From contig JARCOQ010000002.1 of assembly GCA_029207755.1 (NCBI GenBank), forward strand, positions 9,687,156-9,751,155: a stretch of DNA of 64,000 nucleotides. The letters are read 5' to 3'. Position numbers and translations under genes: made by a program. Source of the DNA: Chamaea fasciata (taxonomy: Eukaryota > Chordata > Aves > Passeriformes > Sylviidae). Positions 25,236 through 35,310 of this stretch are shown here, one piece after another (positions within the stretch are counted from its first letter, which is position 1; each line of letters starts with the position of its first letter). The notes beneath the pieces are model-generated. The model did not search any database. It had not been told where the DNA came from and was given only the letters and a program-made list of their open reading frames with translations.

Positions 25236-25840
25236 CTATGATGAAAATAGGAGTTTTGAGCAGTGAAGCATGCAGTAAAATAATTCCATATTGGGGAAAA
25301 GGTATAAATTTGAACTCAGCTGCATATGATTTTTAAAAGCAATATATCTGTTCTAAAATGTATTGTAAGAATAATTGGATTTCCAGGCATTAATTAGATA
25401 AACTTCACCACAAAACAAACAAACAAAAAAAAGTTTATAGCTCAGATAGAGGCTTATAACATTTAAAACATGAGTTGTCATATCTTGTGCTCTTACCTCA
25501 AGATTTGTGCTCCAGTAAAGGAAACCCACTATTTTTACCCCAAAGTAAAAATAAAACAGAAGTTGTGGCAGGTTTTTAACAGTGTTTTATAATCTTAGAA
25601 AAAAGAGGATTGTGATACATTTTCTACGAAATCTATATTTCCTCGCAGGAAAGTTTTTTAATTCACCAGAGCGTATTTTATATAAACTCATTTAACATAG
25701 GGATTACTTTAAGCAAAACATAAAATGAAAATGCCATTAGTATTTTTCAAACACTGGAGTATTACACATTTTATTTTTAAAATGGTATTAAACACATGCT
25801 ACAGGCAGAAGCAACTTCTAAAATGCTGATATACAATCAC

Positions 25841-25871
<31 letters not shown>

Positions 25872-25886
25872 TTTTTTTTTTTTTTT
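25841..25886. repeat. A27-G-T18 back-to-back homopolymers
   Basis: Twenty-seven A residues, one G, then eighteen T residues. The two runs are complementary and could fold into an 18-bp A/T hairpin. It may be a junction of two retroposon-like tails in opposite orientation, or an assembly or polymerase-slippage product. A C10 run follows at 25956-25965. Confidence 0.9.
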
Positions 25887-26049
25887 AATGCCCAAATCTT
25901 TCTTCCTTGATGCTAGGAGGAGCCAAATTTTGTATGTCGGAGACCTTTCCATATTCCCCCCCCCCTTGCTGTTTTAGGGCCAGACTAATGTGGTGGCATG
26001 CCAGGCAGTCAGCAAGAAAACAGTTGATAATGGAAAAAAACCCCTTAAA

Positions 26050-26480
26050 AATACCCACACTGTTGGGATGTGCAGCACAGCCCAGCACGAAAGCTGTCAT
26101 ATGGGCCCAGCTTATTAGTGCTGGCTCTCTTCCATGCCAGCAGGACCCAGGCTGGCTCCTGCTGGCTCGTCCCCCTGTTCCCTCTGTGTCTTGGATCCAG
26201 AAGGAGCTTATTAGCTCAGGTGCATCGCCTTGCAGGGCCAGGTTTTGCCTGGGATTAAGTGGAGGCTAATAGGAGCCCGGAGCTCCCCAGGGTCAGCTGA
26301 AGCCTTGCCAGGAGCAGCTGCGCTGCTGACCTGGCCCAGGCACCTGCTCAGGGCTGTGCTGAAGCATCCTCCTCCTGCACAGGGGCTGCCTCTGCATGCT
26401 GCCAGCTCGGGGATCTCAGCATCTGTGGTGCACTTCATCCTCAGACCAAATCGGCTGGGTATTTCTGGGCTGAAGGTGTG
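26050..26480. other. GC-richer patch without CpG enrichment
   Basis: About 430 bp are clearly richer in G and C than the flanks (for example GGAGCAGCTGCGCTGCTGAC and CTCCTCCTGCACAGGGGCTG). CpG dinucleotides are sparse (about seven), so this is not a CpG-island promoter. Short frames are open on both strands (25885-26493), none with a domain. It may be old transposon-derived or unique DNA; I cannot assign it. Confidence 0.4.
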
Positions 26481-28035
26481 GGGGTTTTTTTAATTTTTTT
26501 TTTTTTAAAGAGTGACCCTGCCACTAAAGCGTCTCTGACTCTTTGGTGCCTTTCCCATTCCCTATGTTTGCAGTGCTGGGAGGACAGTGGAGCTGGGGAT
26601 CAAGCAGATGTTGGTCAACTCCTAATCACCGGCTAGTTCATAATTACTCCAAGCCTGTCTCTAGCTGGGTGCACTTTGTCATGTTCGAAGCAATTTTGGA
26701 GGCTAAAATTCATGTCTAATCTGGATATTGCCATGGGCTGTCTGCTCTAAACCATTTCAAAATCAATAAAATTAAAGGTATATTCAGTGCAATCTGCTAA
26801 ATCACCATGTGTGTATTAATGTATCCACACATCTTTCTGATACATTGTAGTAGTTTAATTACTTCAGTAAATCTGTAGTTCAGAAATTAAGCCTATCTCA
26901 GTTAAATTAATAGTCTTATCTTGCCACTTTGGTAAACTGATCAGCTCTCAAATTTGGGTGTTAATAGAGAGAAGAGCAAATAAAAGTTTTCCATGACTTC
27001 AGTAATTAAAAGATGGGGAAACTGGGTGTCTTCTACTCTTGCAATAATTTAAGATAATCCTGTCATAACATTGTGTTATTATTGCCATACAATAATAATT
27101 TTGTGTATTGTTATAGGCGCCTAATCATAATTACTAAAACCAAGATAAGTTAGAGAAGACTAAAAGTAGCTTATGTTAAAAAATATTTTTGTTTTTCTTT
27201 TAAAGCACTATGAAAATCAGCTGGAACATACTAGTTAAAAGTATGAACAACCATTTTTACTCTCCCCAGCTTCTCTTCCAGATACCATTTTCCTCCTGCC
27301 TTTAGGGAACATTAGCTTTGAGAGTGATTTGCTCGTTTTTCTCTGCTTTCTGTACTTTTGAGAGTACCATGAGACATTAAACTCAGGGCTGATCACAGCA
27401 GTTAATGTTTATATTGGTGGCTTCTGTTGTCCTGCCAAGTCTTGCTGAATCCACAGGTGGCCTGCAAGTTTGGACAGTTTTAGTTTTTTTTTTTTTAAAT
27501 TAAATATATTATACTAATGAATGCATAAAATAATGCAATTAGACGTATTTTGTGATTTGTTATCAGCATCCTGGTAATTATTTCTGTTTCCTCAAAAGAT
27601 ACTTAAGTTTTCTGAGGCATGTCTAAAAATAGGCATGCCAAAAAAGTATATTGAGGGAAGCCAAGTCATTATTTTCCTTTGATATGGAGATTTGCTCTAT
27701 ACAAAGTGTTTTCTGTCATAGCTGTGGGATTCTTACAAGGGGAATCATCTATTTCAGAGAGGATGGTAAAAAAACCTGTCCCTTGTTTTCAAAATTAAAT
27801 GTTATTATCCTAGACATCAGTGCAACTCTCATTAGCAGATTTTCAAGCCAATTTGCCCATTTTTGTTTTGTGGAACCCTGTATGTCCTAGTTGTCATTAT
27901 CAGTAATTTTGGAAGAGAGTCCTTTGAAAAGGAGGGAGGAAAAAGCAATTTTTATTTTAAAGTGTGACTCCTAGTAACATTTCTGCAGGGTTTTTTTCTC
28001 CTTTTTTTTGATATCTTCTGATGTTATACACTTAC

Positions 28036-28123
28036 TGTAATCTGAGTGCCTGTTGCTGCTTCATTCTCTTTTCCTTCCACCTTTCATTATCTAGTCTGCT
28101 TTTGTGAACATAAATTTCCCTCT
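28036..28123 (-). other. Candidate internal exon (speculative), charged helix
   Basis: On the minus strand an 88-bp segment is flanked by a strong acceptor (GACTGCTTTTGCAG, ending at 28124) and a strong donor (ACA|GTAAGTG, GT at 28034-28035). It is open in the frame reading REIYVHKSRLDNERWKEKRM then KQQQALRLQ, a highly charged, helix-prone peptide. It is rich in GAA/GGAAG words that resemble exonic splicing enhancers. The same frame is open upstream for 57 codons, starting at a possible ATG near 28295. I do not recognise the protein, and no neighbouring exon is evident. Both splice sites fitting an open frame is suggestive, but such coincidences occur in 64 kb. Confidence 0.25.
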
Positions 28124-30071
28124 CTGCAAAAGCAGTCATGTCAAAACACTTCCTACTAGCCACTGATCTATGGTGGGATTCTATTACAATCCAAAGGATT
28201 GCTCTTTTAAGAATCTCATTAAAGTCTGAACAAACAATATGAAATGAAAAATCCTTCCCCAAGGCACAGAGGGTATAGACAGTACTGCATTGCAAAGCTA
28301 GATAGGTGAGATGATATTAGACAGGCGATAATGAAAATATCAGAAAGATTTCATAGCTAAAAATGTGTAACAATTAAGGTCAAGAAAGTGGCCCTTTTTC
28401 TGATTTTAAAACTTAAATATAATTCACAGATGAGAGAGCATAAACACACAAAATCTTTCCTCATAGGGCATTGGTCAGGGGGGATGTTTCTCATAGACTT
28501 TTTTGTACGTCTACTCAAAATTTTAGTCATCTTTACTTTTAAGATCCCCACCAAAAAAAACATACCAAAAGTTTTAGTATCTTTTTTAAAAGAAAAATAG
28601 TTGAAGCAAAAAATGTAATTATACTAGCATATTTTAAAGTTCACATTCTATAAATATTAATAATTAATGTGTTAGTACTGATTTTTCTGAGGCATGGACA
28701 TACTATAGAATATCTTGCCAATCTTTGGGTAACTTCTGTTAGTTTTAAAAATATTTGTATTTAAACACATAGAGAGTGGTCTATAACTGAGTATTTAATA
28801 ATAAATAATGTTTTTTAATCTGGAGTGAGGGTTTAACTCAATTTGTCTTTCCAAATAGCTTTCCTTATGATAGCTGAGCAGCTTGTTACTGTAGTTGTCT
28901 CCTGAGAAGGAAAGAAGAGCTTGAAAGCTCTTATTCCTGAAAGGGTGATGAGATTAGAGGGATGCTCCAGAGACGGGGGGAAGGGGAAGAAAAGTATTTT
29001 CTAAATTAGACCCTTTGAAAATCATTGTAGTCTCTTGGTGCTGGGACTTTTAGCTGTGGGGTTCATGGCAATTTCTGAACTCTCCTGGGTGGCCAGAATC
29101 TTGCACTGTTCAGAACAGACTTGAGTTGTGCATTTTTCTTTTGTTTGTGTTTTTTGGGTGGAAGGCTGCGTGGTTTTCTTTTAGATACAGTCCTCATTAC
29201 GAGTATTCATTGCCTCTATCATCTCCATGTACAATCTGCTCTTTCTTCTGTAGCCGTATATTTGCCATGAAGACCCCAAGGGAGGGTAATCCAATGTAAT
29301 TGTGCCTAAATAAAGGTTGAAAAAACTATAATTAATGTAAAAATCCATAGCTTTTGAATAGAGGTACATGCAACTTGCTTTTGTGTTTTTTGAACAGTTG
29401 AGATTTTTATTTTGGGGTAGGGTGCTGTTTGTCTCCATATTCCACTAAGGTTTAATTTCTGGATTTATTCTTAAAACCTTAACAAAGGGTTTATGAACAG
29501 AATTAATTCATCTGAAGAGGAGGGTTCAGCTATTTGAGGATTACACACTGTCAATTAAGACAAATAGTTATTGGCTCTTGGGAAGCTTGTGAGCAAGTAA
29601 TTACAAGAGATGTTCCCTGTTGAACTACCACATATAATCCATCAGATTTTGCCTGATGTGGATTAGGCTGCTAAATTGAGTTGCATCATTTGTGCTTTTC
29701 TCCATCAAGGGCTCTTGGAATTTTGTTTTAAATTTTGTTAGCTTTTGCAGGTGGGGAAGATTTTTTTTTTTTTTTTAAGTCATTTAAGTCATTGTGAACT
29801 GATCTGAGAAAATGATGTGGAATCCAAGTTCCTACTTAACACCTGGTTGGAGGCTGGGCTGCCCACCTGTGGCTGGGAAATGCCATTTGCTCCCATCTCC
29901 TGTAGACCAGAGCAAGGGCTGCAGAACAATCAAGATGTGGTAATTACCTCTTTCCAGTTAATTACTTACCAAGTAGCACAAGGCAGGCAGTCTGGGGAAG
30001 GCAATTCCAAGAGAGGAGCCATAGGTGGGTCAAACCAGGCAGTGATTTGCTCAAAATCACTGCCAGAATGG

Positions 30072-30125
30072 TGGTGTTGGTTTTGGTTTTTGTTTGTTTG
30101 TTTTTTTGGTTTTTGTTTTTTTTTG
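30072..30125 (+). repeat. GTTT/GGTT-rich low-complexity tract
   Basis: The tract contains only T and G (GGTTTTGGTTTTTGTTTGTT and so on), the same class as those at 9.7, 20.6, 31.2, 49.4 and 58.0 kb. Confidence 0.85.
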
Positions 30126-31177
30126 TCTGCTATTCACAGAGAAAAGGTGCAAGTAAAGTTGTGAATCTGCACTGTTAAGATACAATTTTTCACGCCACAT
30201 ATCCATGTTTCCACAACCAGATACATTAAAATGATTTTCTATCTTTTAAATATAAAAGTAAGAGAAATATTTGGAATATTAAAGACACACAGGTCAGAAA
30301 AGTCACTGAAAGTGCAAAATTGTGATTTTTTTTCTATGCTCTGACACATTTTTTTTCTATTTAGATAAAAAAATCACTGGCCAAATAGAATTTGGACATA
30401 AGAATGTCAACAAACATTATCAATCCCATAGAAAAGAGAAGATACAATGGCATTAAATGCTTTAACACAAAGGTTATTTCTTTAGTGTTTATTGTTGTAG
30501 CTATAAATGGAAGTAAAAATGAACTTATGTGCATACATGTTGTGGAATAAATTGAGTAAATATTAAAAACTAGAATTTTAAAAAGCAGAGGACAAAAAAA
30601 TCAAGTGACCATAAATGGATCCATCTGGGCCTTAATGGGTTAAAAGTAATTTATTTTTGTTTGCAGTTGCAAGTTATAACCCAGACACTACCAGGCACTC
30701 TTCTAAGTGACTGTTCCTGTACACATCTCACACCATGTGTGAACACAACATGTAGGAAAAGGAAATGTACATTTATATGGTCAGGATAAGGAGAAGTCTT
30801 AGGCTAGACTGGAGCCTTTGTACTTTTCTTTTTTTCTTTTCAATTGGTGTTTAGAGCTTTGGGAACAATATGGAGAAGAGAAACACAGGCAGAAACTTGT
30901 AGCGCACCTCTTGGCTTCAAAAGGCAGCTGTATTTTCCATAGATATCTTGGATTTCGCTTCAGTGAAGGCAAAGTCAGCAGTGCAATCTATCCGTGAAGC
31001 TGAGCTTAAATTTCCCTGTGATTGGTTCACTCTCTGCTTGCACTGGCAGGAATGGTGTGAATAGAGAAGATGGGCTTGATTCAGGGTATATTCACTCAAA
31101 TTGTTGGGGCTGTTAATCTTAAATGACCTAATAATAAAGTTTTAGTTATTGTTTCTGTCTACTAACTAGTTCCTCTG

Positions 31178-31296
31178 TGTGGGGTTTTTTGTTTGTTTGT
31201 TGTTTTTTGATTTGCTTTGGGGTTTGTTTGTTTGTTTTTGGTTTGGTTTTTTGTTGTTGTTGTTTCTGTGGGTTTTTTTGTGTGTGTTTTTTGGGC
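31178..31296 (+). repeat. GTTT/GGTT-rich low-complexity tract
   Basis: This is the longest T/G tract in the window, about 120 bp with very few A or C. Long frames on both strands here (poly-Phe/Leu on one, Lys/Asn/Gln on the other) are composition artefacts. Confidence 0.85.
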
Positions 31297-31426
31297 TTTC
31301 TTTAAGGGTAAGTTTGTTTGTACCTGGGCTGTTAAAATGCCGGGTCAAGCTGTGGTGTCATGTTAGATGCAGATTTGTTTGCATATGCCTGATTAGGAAC
31401 ACATGAATAAGGAAAACTATTATGTT

Positions 31427-31458
31427 CTTAATAGAACAATTTCCCTTGTTCTATTAAG
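31427..31458. repeat. Perfect inverted repeat, 13-bp arms, 6-base loop
   Basis: CTTAATAGAACAA (31427-31439) and TTGTTCTATTAAG (31446-31458) are exact reverse complements around TTTCCC. The left arm lies in a further short palindrome (GTTCTTAATAGAAC), so alternative foldings exist. No RNA-gene signals are seen around it. Confidence 0.93.
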
Positions 31459-32574
31459 TAGACGCTTTTGTTATAAATCTGATTCAGGAACATTATTCTG
31501 AACTCTATGGACCATATAATACTGGATTATTTCCATGGTATACAAAATATCTGGAATTTTTCTTCACAAGGCAGAAATCCTGTAGGCTGGATCAAGGTGT
31601 CACCTTTGATTTAAAGGGGTGATTTCTAGAAAGAAAACTTACACAAGGATCCATCTGTGTAGGCATATTTTGTGTCTAATAATGCAGTGCACTATCAATA
31701 TATCTGATTTTTAGGGAGGATGAGCTGTACTTTGTGTTTAGGCCAATCTATAAACATATATTTCTTTCCTCTCTTCAGCTGTACTGTTTACTATGGGAAG
31801 TTGGGTTGCATGAATGCAGTGCAGTGGATCCACCAGCAAGCCATACTGAAGCAGTTTGTAGCTTCTGGTTGGTTGGGTTTTTTTAATTCCTGTCATTATA
31901 TTGCCTAGATGAACTGATGCAATTTGGTTGAGCTGTAGAAACACCCAGAACTAAAAGCTGCCACATGTTGGATAACTGAGAAATTAGGTTGTTCCTACCT
32001 TTTGAGTGAGATTTGATAAGGTTTCACTACATTTCCAGGGTTTTTCCTGTGGTTTTTGGAGCCTTGGCTGATTTTACGTCTGGAGAAGCTGAAGCCAGAG
32101 CCTTGTTAATCAGCTGCCACACTGATAATTAAATTTAAGGCACTCTGACACTGTCCTAGGGTGCTGAACCACCCCAGCACTTTTCCCTCCCCATGTTTTG
32201 TAGAGTACATTAAAAGATAACCAAAAACATTTTCTCAATGTGTGATAGCAATAGCATCTCTCCATTTACTATAGATATTTGCATTTTAAAAGTATTTTTT
32301 AAAGTATTTTTATGTATCAGGTGACTTTTCTTCCCTTCCACCCCCAGGAGTTGTATTGTAAAGTGAATTTGTGTATGAGTCCGTCATCAGTGTGTTGTTC
32401 AGTTTTTTTTAAATTAAAACCTTAGTCAGATCTCATTAGGCATCTTACATGTCATTAATTTATGAAGAAAATACCACGTGTATTAAAATGTAATTCTGGT
32501 TAATGCATGACAACTAAAATTATTAATGATTTTTTCTGATAGTTGTTACTTTTCAAACCTCTTTCTCTGTGGAA

Positions 32575-32775
32575 ATCTGCAGCAGCTGAAATAGCAGCAC
32601 GTTGTGTGAAGTACACTATCAATCAGAAATTACTGAAGGCGTGCCACAACCAAGACAAACATTTGTGATAAAGCTCCGCCATTTCTGTTTCTGCTTCAGC
32701 AAAGCAGGCAAACATCTGTACAGTGCTTTTGGTGCATTTATTTAGATGTGTATGAGAGCAGAGTGCTTTGCACAT
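32575..32775. promoter_or_regulatory. Possible conserved non-coding element
   Basis: A non-repetitive block of balanced composition includes GCAGCAGCTGAAATAGCAG, CACTATCAATCAGAAATTAC (a PBX/HOX-like TCAATCA core) and CAGCAAAGCAGGCAAACATC. It has no frame of note. The enhancer reading is inference from texture only. Confidence 0.18.
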
Positions 32776-33359
32776 GGCTAGATACAAATGCATTTAGGAA
32801 AATGCAGATGAAACTTGGACTGCAGTTTGGTGGAAAATAGGTTGATGGAGAAGTATGCAGATGAGGAAGAAAATTACTCTATTCCAGAGTGTTACCATCA
32901 TAGTTCACTCTCTGCGGTGTGAAATCAGTTTAAATTGAAGCTAACAGATACATAGATAAAAAAAAGATACAGAGATAAACCCAGCTTCTTCCAGGCTGCA
33001 TTCCACAGGTAGAACACAGAATATCCTGTCCTTTTTGTGTCACCCCTTGAATTGTTCCAAAATTTTTCACTTTGACCAGGCTCTGTTCTGTAGATCTTGG
33101 TGAAGGTGTTCATAACACCAGCACTGACTTCAGCAGTCCAAGTGACATTTCCTGCCTCCTATTTGGAGATAAAACATTGTTCCAGCCGCTCACTTGGAAC
33201 CAGGAAAATTGCTCCTGCAAAAACAGGCTATCAGCATTTATTAGAATGGCGTACCTCACAAGCCTAAGACAAATGAAACATTTAGAAGGAGTTGAGTGTG
33301 TTTGGCCTTTGGTTCCTGTTTCTCCTGAGAGAGAGGAGATGCTTTTCTCTTTGACTTGT

Positions 33360-33365
<6 letters not shown>

Positions 33366-33405
<40 letters not shown>
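33366..33405. repeat. (AT)20 microsatellite
   Basis: Forty bases of uninterrupted AT alternation, preceded by CACACA. It lies inside chance open frames on both strands (33072-33434), whose Ile-Tyr repeats come from it. It is probably length-polymorphic. Confidence 0.97.
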
Positions 33406-33408
<3 letters not shown>

Positions 33409-33650
33409 CTTCAATGGATGTGCAGACCATGTAAAACTTAGTGTTTACAAACTGAGATTTTCTTGTTGGTGGGTTTAACTAACTCAGAATTGTAACATTG
33501 TTACATTTGAACACTTCGAGGTTGACAGTGGTTTGAAATTAACAGTGCGTAACTTTTGGAAAGGAAACGAAGGGAGTTTATTGCCTTAATTGCAGTGAAA
33601 TGTTCATATTAAATATATTTATACTTTAAAATTCCGATTTTAAGGAGATT

Positions 33651-33824
33651 TTAATAGAAGCTGGAGCTGATGAGGCAAAGCAATGCAAAAAGGCTGTTCC
33701 AGATGGCATTCATCCAGAGGGACACATTTGTGTATTGACAACGGTGGAAATATATGAAAAGAGAAATAAGCGTGAGTATGAGACCAGTGAAGAGAATCCG
33801 AGTGAGAATAGTCCAGTACTCAAT
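33651..33824 (-). other. Candidate terminal exon (speculative), membrane-spanning C-terminus
   Basis: On the minus strand CTACTCCTTTCCTTGCAACAACAG forms a plausible acceptor ending at 33825. The next 174 bp encode 57 residues and a TAA stop (33651-33653). The peptide begins IEYWTILTRILFTGLILTLI and ends SLFALLCLISSSFY. It suggests two hydrophobic segments of membrane-helix length (about residues 5-27 and 37-54) separated by a short polar loop (HRCQYTN). An AATAAA lies about 69 bp past the stop (33577-33582, minus strand). No upstream ATG is in frame, so it would be a last exon or a retrocopy remnant. The plus strand is also open here (acidic peptide ending LLLQGKE), which weakens the case. 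I do not recognise the protein. Confidence 0.25.
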
Positions 33825-35029
33825 CTGTTGTTGCAAGGAAAGGAGTAGCAGTATTCTCTACATGCTGTAATGTCATCCCAGGGAAAGATACTGAAAATAG
33901 TATTTCTGTCAAGCAGCAGGGGAGTGGAGGAGTAAGTCAGCAGGACAGTCGTAGATGAAATTCCAGAGCGGGAGAATAAAGTTTTGCAAAAATAGGAGAA
34001 AAGAGGGAAGATGTATTTATGGTGAAGGCCAGTCTTGAGGTGATGATAGAGATCTAAAGATCATTTTTATGGACTAAAACCCAAAAAGACTACATTATAT
34101 AGGGCTTTAGTTACTCTCATGGGTTATTTGGTGAACCAGGGATCTAGTCTGGCATAATGGTGATTATTCCTTGTGTCAGAGGATATTTTCTTCAAGGGAA
34201 ACTCTCTGCAAAGAAAAATGTTTACATTTGACTAACTGCATGTAGTTTCAAAATTAATTGAAAGAAATATAAAAAATACATTCAGTGTTTAAAGTCTTTC
34301 CCATTCCTTTTTAATATTGTTTAAAGTGACACCACCAATTCTAGGAAATACCTTATAACTAGCTCAGGCAAAGGTTAGAACTAAATATTGTGTCAAGGAA
34401 AGCAGGCTTTTTAGTTAAAAGCAAATGCCAGCTGCTGCCTTTGATTTTAGAGGAGAGCTTTTCTTGCTAAATGCCTCATTATAGTGTTGTGTATCTGCTC
34501 TGCTTCCATGCAACGCTTGTTCAGGCTCCTTATTCTGAAGTTCCTTTAGAACTTATTATTTAGTTTTTAGTCCAGTTCTATTTGGGTATTTTGCTCTAGG
34601 TATCAATTTCTTCCTCATGTGCTTATTTTTCTCTGTGCTGTAGAGAGTCTTCAGTGTTATGCCATAGGCACAGTGCACCAGGGGAGGCTTTTTTTCACCT
34701 CCCCGGGTCCCAAAGCAAAGGCTCCCTGGGAGGACTCCTGGGAGCATGGAGAGTTTCATAAATTGCAGATTAATTAAGAATTGGGAAAATAGATGTGCTG
34801 CCTTGTACTTCATAGCTTCCATCTGCTGTCTCCTATCCAGCAGGGCAGCATCCTCACACTGGAATATTGCTGCCCAGAATATTGGCCTTTGCTTGGCTGA
34901 CCAATTGTCCTTTGCAATTCAGATTAAAGGAGAGCATGGGGTTTTTGTAGCCACCTTCTGCAAGTAATTGAGGTTTTAGTTCTGCAGTGGAAAGCAGGTT
35001 GACTTTGTTAAGTTGAAAATTTAAAAGAG

Positions 35030-35310
35030 TGAATGCAGTGAATTAAAGTCTGCTGTTTGTAGCTTGGAACTTAAAAACTACCGGAGCTTCGTTTTACTCT
35101 GCCAGAAAGAGTAACATTTATGTCCCTAATGAAGTTAAAGCAAGTCGGTTTTATAACGAAGCTTGTATGAGATGGTGGGGACATGGCTCAGTGGCTGTAT
35201 CATTGCCATCTTACCAACTTTCAGAAAGTACCATCCATCCATCAGCTGCTGATTCATTTTTCCCTTATTAAAATCACACTCGAGGCGAAAAAGACACTGA
35301 TACGTTAAAC
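35030..35310. promoter_or_regulatory. Possible conserved non-coding element
   Basis: A non-repetitive block with retained CpGs (ACCGGAGCTTCGTTTTAC, AGTCGG, AACGAAG, CTCGAGGCG) in a CpG-poor neighbourhood, and several TAAT/ATTA cores. CpG retention can reflect constraint or lack of methylation. Speculative without alignment. Confidence 0.18.

Larger units (their letters stand above)
25236..33365. other. Non-genic DNA with simple repeats and two candidate exons
   Basis: No recognised gene. The stretch holds the A27-G-T18 tract (25841-25886), a GC-richer patch (about 26050-26480), the candidate minus-strand exon at 28036-28123, GTTT tracts at 30072-30125 and 31178-31296, and the hairpin at 31427-31458. 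The remaining frames are short and appear to be chance. Confidence 0.5.

Noticed and set aside
26100..26440. Possible CpG-island promoter
   Set aside because: GC-rich but with only about seven CpGs in roughly 400 bp; no TATA or initiator arrangement I could support.
31166..31406. Overlapping frames on both strands rich in Phe/Leu and Asn/Lys/Gln
   Set aside because: Both arise from a T/G-only simple tract.
33072..33434. 120-codon plus-strand and 106-codon minus-strand frames
   Set aside because: Both run through the (AT)20 microsatellite, which supplies Ile-Tyr repeats without stops; no domain elsewhere in either.
33627..33848. Plus-strand acidic frame opposite the candidate membrane exon (ends LLLQGKE)
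   Set aside because: It lacks an ATG, a good acceptor and a poly(A) signal, so the minus-strand reading is the better of two weak options.
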